From NCBI GenBank assembly GCA_902496505.1, contig CABVBB010000122.1, positions 1 to 6,658 on the forward strand: 6,658 nt of DNA, read 5' to 3'. How positions within the stretch are numbered: the stretch's first letter is position 1; each line of letters opens with the position of its first letter. A program made the translations under genes and the position numbers. The notes beneath the pieces were generated by a model. That model searched no databases. It was not told the DNA's origin and was given only the letters and a program-made list of their open reading frames with translations. Below, piece after piece: positions 1 through 6,188 of this stretch. Source of the DNA: an uncultured Peptococcaceae bacterium. Lineage in GTDB: Bacteria; Bacillota; Peptococcia; Peptococcales; Peptococcaceae.

Positions 1-38
1 TTCCTGGACAAGATTTTACAACTTACATTTCCTACAGC

Positions 39-68
39 TTATAAACGAGATTTACTTAGTATATACTA
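39..68 (+). promoter_or_regulatory. Likely promoter of the XRE regulator, -10 box inside a 12-bp palindrome
   Basis: A TATACT -10 box lies at 62-67, with a weak -35 candidate TTATAA at 39-44 and a 17-bp spacer. The -10 box sits inside a perfect 12-bp palindrome, TAGTATATACTA, at 57-68. A palindrome across the -10 box, directly upstream of a small Cro/CI-type gene, is a plausible autorepression operator. That role is inference. Apart from this promoter, nothing is recognisable in bases 1-110. Confidence 0.5.
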
Positions 69-110
69 GTCGTAAGAATTCGCAGAAGTCGTAGAGGGAG
101 TAAGGTGAAA

Positions 111-350
111 ATGATGGAACGATATGGAACCATCAAGATCCATCTGGAAGAGCTCATCAAAGAAGCTGGCATCAGCAAAAATAAACTCAGTCACCGTGCA
201 GAGATGCAAAGGACGCAGATCAATAATTATTGCAACAATACCGTCACCCGTCTCGATATTGATGTTCTGGCCAGGCTTTGCACCGTTTTGGGATGCAGTA
301 TAGACGAGCTGCTGGAATTTATACCGCCGGAGCGGGGAGAAGGAAAATGA
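111..350 (+). CDS. Small XRE-family (Cro/CI-type, HTH_26-like) transcriptional regulator
   Basis: This is a short DNA-binding protein of about 79 residues that is almost entirely one Cro/CI helix-turn-helix domain, as in the HTH_26 group. Helices 1-2 cover EELIKEAGISKNKLSHRA, the recognition helix is around QRTQINNYCN, and the domain ends with LARLCTVLGCSIDELLEFIP, the closing motif typical of the family. There is no sensor or oligomerisation domain, so it probably acts as a stand-alone repressor or local regulator. Three starts compete: GTG at 105, ATG at 111 and ATG at 114. I prefer 111 because the GGAG at 97-100 is too close to the GTG. No target is known; the palindrome over its own -10 box is the obvious candidate. 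It converges on the efflux operon and need not be linked to it in function. Confidence 0.85.
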   Translation: MMERYGTIKIHLEELIKEAGISKNKLSHRAEMQRTQINNYCNNTVTRLDIDVLARLCTVLGCSIDELLEFIPPERGEGK

Positions 351-391
351 AAAAAGACATCAGTGGCCAGGGGCTGCTGATGTCTTTTTTT
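350..391 (+). terminator. Rho-independent terminator of the XRE gene, possibly bidirectional
   Basis: A perfect stem of about 14 bp pairs 350-363 with 377-390 (AAAAAGACATCAG with CTGATGTCTTTTT), and the inner loop can pair further (GCC with GGC). A T run follows at 385-391. The stem starts on the last base of the TGA stop codon. Because the left arm starts with an A run, the structure could also terminate leftward transcripts. Confidence 0.9.
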
Positions 392-408
392 GCTAGGATG
401 CGAAGGCA

Positions 409-443
409 GAAAAAAGCAGATGCCGTTGCTGACGGACATCTGC
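409..443 (-). terminator. Rho-independent terminator of the efflux operon
   Basis: On the minus strand GCAGATG and CATCTGC (443-437 with 422-416) pair perfectly and CCG pairs with CGG, with one bulged base at 436 and a 7-base loop. A run of six T follows on the minus strand (A at 410-415). It lies 13 bases beyond the stop codon of the RND gene and is separate from the XRE terminator. Confidence 0.85.
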
Positions 444-456
444 TGAGGGTAAAGCG

Positions 457-3400
457 TTATTGTAAAGAGGTGTCTTCGCTCGGTTTTTTGCGCCGGAGAG
501 AGCTCAAAAATTGGCGCAGGCGGTAGCGGGCGGGGGTGAGTTTCTTTTTGTCCATGGCCATATAGAAGGTGGGCAGGAGCAAAAGGGCCAGGACGGTGGA
601 GGCGAGCATGCCGCCGATAGCAACGATAGCAAAGCCCTGCATCATTTCGGCGTTTTGGCCGATGCCAATGGCTAGGGGCGCGAGGCTCAGGGTGGTGGTG
701 AGGGAGGTCATGAGGATGGGGCGCAAGCGGGTGACGCCGGCCTGAACGAGGGCATCTTCGCGGGACATGGTGAGCTTGTAGGTGTTGACGGTGTCGACGT
801 AGAGGATGCCGTTATTGACCACAGTGCCGATGAGCATGAGGAAGCCTAGGAGCGAGGTCATATTGATGGAGGAACCAGTGAGGGAGAGGATGAAGAGCGA
901 GCCGATGAAGCTGAAGGGCACGCAGACCATGACCATGAGGGAGAAGCGGGGGGATTCAAACTGCATAGCCATGACCATGAAGACCAAAAGGATCGCGCTG
1001 AGGATCGCGCCGTAGAGCTGGGAAAATTCGTCGTCCATGGATTGTTGGAGGCTGTCTGTGCCGAAGGAGACGCTTTCCGGCAGGGCTGCGCCGTAAACCA
1101 TTTGGCTGATCTCCTGCTTGGAGGCAGCCATATTGTCCGGCGCTGCTTCGACGGTCAGCGTGACGGTGTAGTAGCCGTCTTCTTTGGAGATGCTCTGCGG
1201 GCTGTCAACATAGCGGATCTCGGCAATATCGGAAAGGGGCAGAGACTGGCCGCTGGCTGTAGAGAGGGTGAGTCCCTGGAGATCGGCGACGCTTTGGTAT
1301 TGGTCGGTGGGATATTCCACGTAGACGCTTTTTTCTTCGCCGTCTTCGATGATGGCGGCGGCTTCTTGACCGGTCATGACAGCATTCACCGTGGAAGCGA
1401 CCTGAGCGGGGGTGAAGCCTTCAGCGGCGGCCTTGACCGGATCGATCTCGATCTTGAGGCTGGGCGCGCCGCTGGAGAGGGAGGAGGCGGCGTAGGTGAC
1501 GTCGCTTCGGCTGCCCAGCGTTTTGACGAGGCTGGCGGCGGCGCTCTTGAGCTCGTCGTAGTCAGTGCCGCGGAGCATGAAGCGGCTTTGGTCGGCAGGC
1601 ATATTCATGCTGCTCATGGCAGAGGAATTGCTGATCTCGATGTCGCAGTCCAAGATGGTGCGCATATCGACCTTCCATTGGCTGATGATGTCGGCAGTGG
1701 AATGGGTGCGGTCATCACGCAGATCGACGGTGAAGTTTGCGCCGCGCAAGGTGTAGTGCGCCACATCTTCATTGGCGGCGATGACAGCTTCTACGCGCTC
1801 TAAGATCTCGCTCTGTTCTTCGAAGCGCAGGCCGGGCCGCGTGGAGACGGAGACGGCAATGGTGCCTTCGTCGGTGGCGGGCATGAGCTCCATATTGATG
1901 CCCGTGGCAGAAAAGAGGGCAGCGATAAGGAGGAGCGCGGTGATGGCAAAAACGGTCTTCTTGCGGTAAATACTCTTGCGCAGCAATTTTTCGTAAGCGG
2001 CGGTGAGCTTTTTGAGCGGGCGGGAAAGAGGCGCGGTGTCCTTTTCCTTGGGCTGGTAGAAGTAGAAAGCCAGCGGCACGATGGTCATGGCGGAGAGCAG
2101 AGAGGCCACCATCGTGAAGGCGATGATGAAGCCCAGGGGCTTAAAGAGCTGGCCGCTCATGCCATTAATGAGCGCTAAGGGCAGATAGACGACGATGGTG
2201 GTGATGGTGGAGGCGACGATGGAGGCGGTGACGGCTTTGGTGCCGTCGATGGCGGCGTCGTAGAGGCTTTTGCCTTCGGCTCGGCTGCGGAAGCAGCTTT
2301 CCAGAACCACGATGGAATTATCCACCATCATGCCGACGCCGATGACCAGGCTGGCCATGGAAATGATGTTCAGCGAAAAATCGGCGTACTTCATGAAGAT
2401 GAAGGCGATGAGCACGGATACCGGCATGGAACTGGCGGTGATCAGCGAAGCTTTGAGATCGCCGAAGAACAAAAGCAGGATGACCATGGAGATGATGATG
2501 GCGATGATCAGCGTGGAACGGACGGAATCCAGCGAACTTTTGATGGATTCGTAGCTGTCGCTGGTCACCGTGATGGAAAGGGAGTCGCCGGCCTCGCTCT
2601 GCAATTGATCGATGGTTTGGTAAACGGCTGCGGAGACCTCTTGCGCGGTGGCGGACTGCTGCTTGGCGATGCCCACGGTCACGGTGTCTTGGCCGTCATA
2701 GCGGCTGAGCATCTCGGATTCTTTGCGCGCTTCGGAGATCGCGGCGATATCGGAAAGCAGGATGACCTGCCCCTGACCGACGGTGATGGGGATGTTTTTG
2801 AGCGATTCCAGCGTTTTGTAGCTCATACCGGTGCTCACGGAGAGGTTGAGCGAGCCGACGTCTACATTACCGGCAGGCAGAGAGAAGTCGGCAGAGGAGA
2901 CGGCGCTGACCACATTGTTCATGGTCAAATTGTACTGCTGGAGGGCTTCGCTGTTTAGGGTGATGCTGACGTATTCCTGCTGACCGCCGTAGGTGGAGAC
3001 GCTGGCCACGCCGGAGAGTTTCTCCAGTTCGGGGACGACGTTGTTGTCCACATAATTGTAGAGGCCGCCGGGCACGTCGCCGGTAATGGAGAGATTCATG
3101 GTGTCACTTTGATCCATGGCCATTTCCATGATGGTGGGCGTATTGACCGAATCGGGCAAATTGCGCTGGGCGCTGTCAACTTTTTTCTTCAGCTTGTCAT
3201 AAGCTTCACTCATGTCCGTGCCGTATTCGTACTGGATCATGATCATGGATTGATTTTTTGCTGAGCGGGAGGTGACGGTCTTGACATCGCTCAGGCTGGC
3301 GATAGCATCCTCCAAGGGGGAGGTGACAAGGTCCTCTACATCTTCAGGGCCAGCGCCGGAATACAGGGTCATGATCATGAGCATGGGGGTCTCCATTTCC

Positions 3401-3513
3401 GGCGTCAGTTCCTGTTCCAGATCGCCGAAGGAGGTGAAGCCGAAGATGATGATCATGATGATCAGCAGCACTGCGGAAACAGGGCGGCGGAGGGCGAGTT
3501 TGGTCAAGTTCAT
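457..3513 (-). CDS. RND-family (HAE1-like) efflux transporter, inner membrane pump
   Basis: This 1018-residue proton-driven transporter is full length for the AcrB/MexB/SwrC-type RND superfamily. The layout is canonical: TM1 at about 11-30, a large extracytoplasmic loop at about 31-332, TM2-6 at about 333-482, a cytoplasmic linker, TM7 at about 520-538, a second large loop at about 539-834, and TM8-12 at about 835-985. Family signatures include GVGMMVDNSIVVLES in TM4 and GTVVNNGILYVD in TM10. AcrB has an Asp-Asp pair in TM4 and a Lys in TM10; this protein has Asp398-Asn399 and Asn900-Asn901, so only one acidic relay residue is obvious. To my knowledge that variant is common among HAE1 proteins of Bacillota and similar groups. 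The basic C-terminal tail (about 986-1010) is cytoplasmic. The gene starts 11 bases after the adaptor stop codon, behind GGGGGAG, and ends before the terminator at 409-443. Substrate cannot be read from sequence: drugs, bile salts, lipids or lipopeptides are possible. It is not a heavy-metal (CusA) type by TM4 motif. Confidence 0.95.
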   Translation of the reverse strand: MNLTKLALRRPVSAVLLIIMIIIFGFTSFGDLEQELTPEMETPMLMIMTLYSGAGPEDVEDLVTSPLEDAIASLSDVKTVTSRSAKNQSMIMIQYEYGTDMSEAYDKLKKKVDSAQRNLPDSVNTPTIMEMAMDQSDTMNLSITGDVPGGLYNYVDNNVVPELEKLSGVASVSTYGGQQEYVSITLNSEALQQYNLTMNNVVSAVSSADFSLPAGNVDVGSLNLSVSTGMSYKTLESLKNIPITVGQGQVILLSDIAAISEARKESEMLSRYDGQDTVTVGIAKQQSATAQEVSAAVYQTIDQLQSEAGDSLSITVTSDSYESIKSSLDSVRSTLIIAIIISMVILLLFFGDLKASLITASSMPVSVLIAFIFMKYADFSLNIISMASLVIGVGMMVDNSIVVLESCFRSRAEGKSLYDAAIDGTKAVTASIVASTITTIVVYLPLALINGMSGQLFKPLGFIIAFTMVASLLSAMTIVPLAFYFYQPKEKDTAPLSRPLKKLTAAYEKLLRKSIYRKKTVFAITALLLIAALFSATGINMELMPATDEGTIAVSVSTRPGLRFEEQSEILERVEAVIAANEDVAHYTLRGANFTVDLRDDRTHSTADIISQWKVDMRTILDCDIEISNSSAMSSMNMPADQSRFMLRGTDYDELKSAAASLVKTLGSRSDVTYAASSLSSGAPSLKIEIDPVKAAAEGFTPAQVASTVNAVMTGQEAAAIIEDGEEKSVYVEYPTDQYQSVADLQGLTLSTASGQSLPLSDIAEIRYVDSPQSISKEDGYYTVTLTVEAAPDNMAASKQEISQMVYGAALPESVSFGTDSLQQSMDDEFSQLYGAILSAILLVFMVMAMQFESPRFSLMVMVCVPFSFIGSLFILSLTGSSINMTSLLGFLMLIGTVVNNGILYVDTVNTYKLTMSREDALVQAGVTRLRPILMTSLTTTLSLAPLAIGIGQNAEMMQGFAIVAIGGMLASTVLALLLLPTFYMAMDKKKLTPARYRLRQFLSSLRRKKPSEDTSLQ

Positions 3514-3517
3514 GTGT

Positions 3518-3526
3518 CTCCCCCCT
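3518..3526 (-). promoter_or_regulatory. RND ribosome binding site touching the adaptor stop codon
   Basis: On the minus strand the adaptor TAG stop (3527-3525) runs straight into a purine stretch reading GGGGGGAGA, followed by CAC and the ATG at 3513. The overlap of stop codon and ribosome binding site suggests translational coupling of adaptor and pump. Confidence 0.7.
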
Positions 3527-4610
3527 ACTCTGCTTTGGTCACGGCAGTGCCGTTTGTGAGTTTGCTGCTCCAGCTGGTGATGACCTCGGTGGTCTCGTCC
3601 AGGCCGGAAATGACCTGCATCAGCTGATCGTCGTAAAGACCAGTCTCGATGTAGCGCAGTTGGGCGGTGCCGTTGTTGTTGATGAAAACGTACGGTTTGC
3701 CGTCATCATAGTACACAGCATCCACGGGGATGGTCAGCACATTTTCGGCGCGGTCGGTGATGAGGCTGAGCGCGACTTTGGAACCGCTGGAAAGCTCAGC
3801 GCCTTTGGCAATATCGGCTTTGATCTCGAAGAGACCGCTGTTGTCGCTGGTCTTGTCGGCAATTTCGGTAATGGTGCCGCTGTAAGCAGTGCCGTTTTTG
3901 GTCAGGGTGAGATCATCGCCAAGGTTTAGGGTATTTTTGATGCGCTCAGAGACTTGGAAAACGACCTGCATGGTGTCTTTTTGGGCAATGGTGCAGATGG
4001 GACTCTGCGGTGAGACATTGTCATGGACCTCTACACTGCGGCTTTCGATGACGCCGGAGAGGGGGGCGGTAATGTTGACGTTCTTCTCCAAATTGCTGTA
4101 GCTGTCCTGCGCCGATTCTAATTGCAGCTGGGCCTGCGACAGACTTTGCTGCGCCTGTTCCAGACTTTGCAGGGACTGGGCGCCGCTGTCGTAGAGCACT
4201 TGGACGCGTTCCAGATTTTTCTGCGCTGTTTCCAGCTGGATCTGAGCGTTATCCACATTGATGCGGGCGGACACGAGACTGTCAGAGTCCAGCGTGACCA
4301 GCACCTGGCCTTCTGTCACGCGGTCGCCGGCTTGGAAATGGACAGCCAGCACTTCGCCGCTCATTTTGGGCAGGACGTCGGATCGATGCTTAGGCTTGAC
4401 GGTGCCGATGATCTCTGAGGTGAGGGCAATAGTCTGACGCTCAGGGTAAGCCATAGCCAGACTGACTATGGTCGTTTCAGCGCCAGCTGAGGGCATACTG
4501 CCCGGGGCGCCGCCTGGTCCTGCGCTGGGCGCGCCGCACGCAGTCAACGTACCAGAGAGGATCAAAAGCGTACAGGCCAGGCTGACTTTTTTTCGCAAGG
4601 GTCGATTCAT
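3525..4610 (-). CDS. Efflux RND adaptor (membrane fusion) lipoprotein, HlyD/AcrA-like
   Basis: This 361-residue periplasmic adaptor subunit of an RND pump is anchored by lipid. The N-terminus has basic residues (RPLRKK), a hydrophobic stretch, and the lipobox LTAC with Cys25 as the predicted lipidated residue. A flexible Gly/Pro/Ala-rich linker follows. The barrel-sandwich (lipoyl-like) halves are at about 75-108 (SGEVLAVHFQAGDRVTEGQVLVTLD) and 178-212 (ITAPLSGVIESRSVEVHDNVSP). They flank a Gln/Ala/Leu-rich alpha-helical hairpin at about 112-175. A beta-barrel at about 213-285 and a membrane-proximal domain with IPVDAVYYDDGKPYVFI complete the architecture. The helical hairpin is short, as in adaptors of this branch. 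The start is supported by AAAGGAG (4627-4621) ten bases before ATG. It is the first gene of the operon and is followed directly by its pump. No outer membrane channel gene is present in the operon. Confidence 0.93.
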   Translation of the reverse strand: MNRPLRKKVSLACTLLILSGTLTACGAPSAGPGGAPGSMPSAGAETTIVSLAMAYPERQTIALTSEIIGTVKPKHRSDVLPKMSGEVLAVHFQAGDRVTEGQVLVTLDSDSLVSARINVDNAQIQLETAQKNLERVQVLYDSGAQSLQSLEQAQQSLSQAQLQLESAQDSYSNLEKNVNITAPLSGVIESRSVEVHDNVSPQSPICTIAQKDTMQVVFQVSERIKNTLNLGDDLTLTKNGTAYSGTITEIADKTSDNSGLFEIKADIAKGAELSSGSKVALSLITDRAENVLTIPVDAVYYDDGKPYVFINNNGTAQLRYIETGLYDDQLMQVISGLDETTEVITSWSSKLTNGTAVTKAE

Positions 4611-4655
4611 AAGAGCATTTCTCCTTTGGGGTCGTTGTGAACAATGATTGACCTC

Positions 4656-4661
4656 AGTATA
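4656..4661 (-). promoter_or_regulatory. -10 box of the adaptor-pump operon promoter
   Basis: TATACT on the minus strand lies about 45 bases upstream of the adaptor ATG. The hexamer 17 bases further upstream reads ACGCTG and does not resemble a -35 consensus. The region where a -35 box would lie is instead covered by the TTAAG-box array. This fits a promoter that needs an activator. Confidence 0.6.
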
Positions 4662-4670
4662 GAGGAGAAA

Positions 4671-4709
4671 CTTAACGCCAGCGTTAAATCAGTCTTAAGA
4701 TTTCTTAAC
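4671..4709 (-). promoter_or_regulatory. Four phased CTTAAG-like boxes upstream of the efflux operon (probable response regulator site)
   Basis: Reading the minus strand towards the gene, the hexamers are GTTAAG (4709-4704), CTTAAG (4699-4694), TTTAAC (4688-4683) and GTTAAG (4676-4671). Their starts are 10, 11 and 12 bases apart, close to one DNA turn each. The two proximal boxes also form a 7-2-7 palindrome, TTAACGCCAGCGTTAA, at 4672-4687. Tandem hexamers about 11 bp apart upstream of a weak -35 are typical of OmpR/PhoB-family sites; PmrA boxes of enterics use similar CTTAAG half-sites. A related array precedes the response regulator gene in this window. Confidence 0.6.
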
Positions 4710-4723
4710 GTCAGACACCAGCC

Positions 4724-4769
4724 AAAAAAACCTCTGCCCAGGCGTGCACACGGGGCAGAGGTTTTATTT
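4724..4769 (-). terminator. Terminator between the Uma2 relic and the efflux promoter, bidirectional form
   Basis: A perfect 13-bp stem pairs AAAACCTCTGCCC (4727-4739) with GGGCAGAGGTTTT (4753-4765); the 13-base loop can form a small inner hairpin (CGT with ACG). The minus strand ends in seven T (A at 4724-4730), so it suits leftward transcription from the Uma2 gene and shields the efflux promoter from read-through. The plus strand ends in TTTTATTT and may also work. Confidence 0.85.
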
Positions 4770-4831
4770 GACGAGAATGTCGGATATGATCTTGGTACGA
4801 AAGTTTTTGGAGAGACAACGTAAAGATAGCT

Positions 4832-5362
4832 TAAGCAAAAATATCATCTAAAGTGATCTGGATCGCAGGCAGGACAAAGGAGCGGACCTGACCGTCGCAG
4901 TACATCTCATGCCTGTTGGCGGTGAAATCAAAGACGGTGACGCATTTTTCTTCCGGGGAAATGATCCAGTATTCTTTGATGCCTAATTCTTCGTATTTGC
5001 GGCGCTTGGATGATGTGATCGCGGGAAGCGCTGGTGGGGCTGATGATCTCCATGACGATCAGCGGGGGCTTTTCATAACGTTTGCCTTGTAATTCTTGAT
5101 CGCAGATGATCATGAGGTCGGGGACAAGGCTGTCGTTTGCTAAGACCAGATCAACTTCCAGGATAGGTTTGCAGTCGGCATCCTTGAGCTGCTGACGCAA
5201 TTCAAAGTAAAGGTTGCCGCTCACATTTTGATGCTCGAGGCTCGGTCGGGGCGACATCAATACCACACCGTCAATGAGCTCGTAGTTCAGCTGCTCATTT
5301 TTGGCCATGGCTTCAAATTCCGGCAAAGCAACAAGTTGGTTTTTTTCGGCATACAGACTCAT
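4832..5362 (-). pseudogene. Uma2-family (DUF820, PD-(D/E)XK-like) putative endonuclease, frameshifted
   Basis: The first 118 codons match the Uma2 fold: YELIDGVVLMSPRPSLEHQ near residues 27-45, then VPDLMII with Asp82 and IVMEIISPTSASRD with Glu105, the expected acidic catalytic positions. After IISPTSASRDHII the frame changes. The original frame gives an unrelated basic tail and stops at 4928. Skipping one base (a G at 5008 or 5009) restores KRRKYEELGIKEYWIISPEE, which carries the family's catalytic Lys region and the usual YWI motif, then VTVFDF and SFVLPAI. Near 4860 the frame appears to lapse again by one missing base; restoring it gives ITLDDIFA and a stop at 4832, the normal family ending. 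So the intact ancestor was about 176 residues. As read, the product lacks the catalytic Lys and is probably inactive, unless the shifts are sequencing errors. The family occurs in many copies in some genomes and its cellular role is poorly known. The start is supported by AGAGGT (5376-5371) eight bases before ATG. Confidence 0.75.
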
Positions 5363-5383
5363 GTTTGATCACCTCTTTTTCTT

Positions 5384-5392
5384 AGTATAGCA
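5384..5392 (-). promoter_or_regulatory. Extended -10 promoter of the Uma2 gene
   Basis: The minus strand reads TGCTATACT, an extended -10 (TGn plus TATACT), only about 20 bases upstream of the ATG at 5362, with AGAGGT between them. The -35 position (5412-5407, TTATGC) is weak, as is usual for extended -10 promoters. It diverges from the response regulator promoter, and the CTTAAG boxes at 5420-5435 lie just upstream of it. Confidence 0.55.
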
Positions 5393-5419
5393 TAACGGTG
5401 TGGGATGCATAAGGGCTTT

Positions 5420-5457
5420 CTTAAGAATTCTTAAGATGAAATTAGGCTTCCCGTAAG
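5420..5457 (+). promoter_or_regulatory. Phased CTTAAG boxes upstream of the two-component operon (probable autoregulatory site)
   Basis: Two perfect CTTAAG hexamers at 5420-5425 and 5430-5435 form the direct repeat TTCTTAAGA (5418-5426 and 5428-5436) with a 10-bp period. Degenerate copies follow at 5441-5446 (ATTAGG) and 5452-5457 (CGTAAG), giving steps of 10, 11 and 11 bases. The two perfect boxes end 35 bases before the -10 box; the matching gap at the efflux promoter is 32 bases. The last two boxes are weak and could be chance. Binding by the adjacent response regulator is inference. Confidence 0.55.
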
Positions 5458-5470
5458 CTGGGCGGACTAT

Positions 5471-5476
5471 TATAAT
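5471..5476 (+). promoter_or_regulatory. -10 box of the response regulator/sensor kinase operon
   Basis: A consensus TATAAT lies 34 bases upstream of the ATG at 5511. The sequence 17 bases further upstream (TTCCCG) is a poor -35 box, which fits activation from the upstream boxes. Confidence 0.65.
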
Positions 5477-5510
5477 GGAGAAAAGACGTTTACACAAAGG
5501 AGGAAAAATT

Positions 5511-6188
5511 ATGCGGATATTGATCGCTGAGGACAATCAGGAGATCGCCCATTTGATCCAGATGTTTCTGGAGAAGGAGGGTTATGAGGTGGTGTGGAAG
5601 GCTGATGGTCAGGCGGCGCTGGACTATCTGCTCTCTGAGGAAGCGGCACTGTGCATCTTCGATATCATGATGCCGCGGCTGGATGGTTTCACCTTGATCC
5701 AGAAGGTGCGCAAATTTTCCAATGTGCCTATTTTGGTGCTGACGGCCAAAAATATGGAGCAGGATAAGATCCTCGGCCTGGATCTGGGGGCGGATGATTA
5801 CATCGTCAAGCCCTTCTCTTCGCTGGAATTGGTCAGCCGGGTCAATGCCCATATCCGCCGCAATTACCAGATGCAAAGCAGCCAAGCGGCACTCAAATAC
5901 GGCGAGCTGGAGATCGATCCGGAGAAATGCCGCGTGTCCAAAAATGGCGTGGATTGTCAGCTGACGGCTATGGAGTACAAGCTGCTGCTCAAGCTCATGT
6001 CCTCGCCGGAGCGGGTCTTCACCAAAAGCCAGCTGTATGAGAGCGTCAGCGGCAATTATCTGGCCGGCGATGAAAATACTATTGCTGTGCATATCAGCCG
6101 TTTGCGGGACAAGATCGAGACCGATCCCCGCGAACCAGAGTACATCAAGACTATAAGGGGGCTCGGGTATAAAATTGAGAAAAAATAA
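5511..6188 (+). CDS. OmpR/PhoB-family two-component response regulator
   Basis: This 225-residue cytoplasmic transcription factor is switched by phosphorylation. The receiver domain (about 1-115) has the acidic pair Glu7-Asp8, the phosphoacceptor Asp51 in FDIMMPRLDG, Thr78 in LVLTAK, and Lys100 in IVKPF, so all key residues are present. The C-terminal winged helix (about 127-223) has LTAMEYKLLLKLMSSPERVFTK, the recognition helix around NTIAVHISRLRDKIE, and the closing wing IRGLGYKIE. An in-frame ATG at 5475 overlaps the -10 box and can be dismissed; ATG 5511 follows AAAGGAGG (5496-5503) by seven bases and matches the family start MRILIAEDN. Its partner kinase overlaps its 3' end. Shared upstream boxes suggest that it controls itself and the leftward efflux operon. 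A family gene name cannot be assigned from this window. Confidence 0.95.
   Translation: MRILIAEDNQEIAHLIQMFLEKEGYEVVWKADGQAALDYLLSEEAALCIFDIMMPRLDGFTLIQKVRKFSNVPILVLTAKNMEQDKILGLDLGADDYIVKPFSSLELVSRVNAHIRRNYQMQSSQAALKYGELEIDPEKCRVSKNGVDCQLTAMEYKLLLKLMSSPERVFTKSQLYESVSGNYLAGDENTIAVHISRLRDKIETDPREPEYIKTIRGLGYKIEKK

Noticed and set aside
410..443. Possible small RNA between the convergent genes
   Set aside because: The hairpin is fully explained as the terminator of the efflux operon, and no promoter is visible for an independent transcript.
278..526. Plus-strand open frame (82 codons) overlapping the end of the XRE gene
   Set aside because: It runs through two terminator hairpins and into the end of the RND gene, with no ribosome binding site or domain.
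1042..1803. Long plus-strand open frame (253 codons) opposite the RND gene
   Set aside because: It is antisense to a well-supported full-length transporter, has no recognisable domain, and its Gly/Ala/Asp/His-rich composition is what a GC-rich complementary frame produces. Several similar shorter frames opposite the pump and adaptor genes were dropped for the same reason.
4672..4687. 16-bp palindrome TTAACGCCAGCGTTAA as a separate repressor operator (TetR/MarR type)
   Set aside because: It is made of two of the four phased hexamers, and no TetR or MarR gene is nearby; the response regulator array explains it more simply, though a separate operator cannot be excluded.
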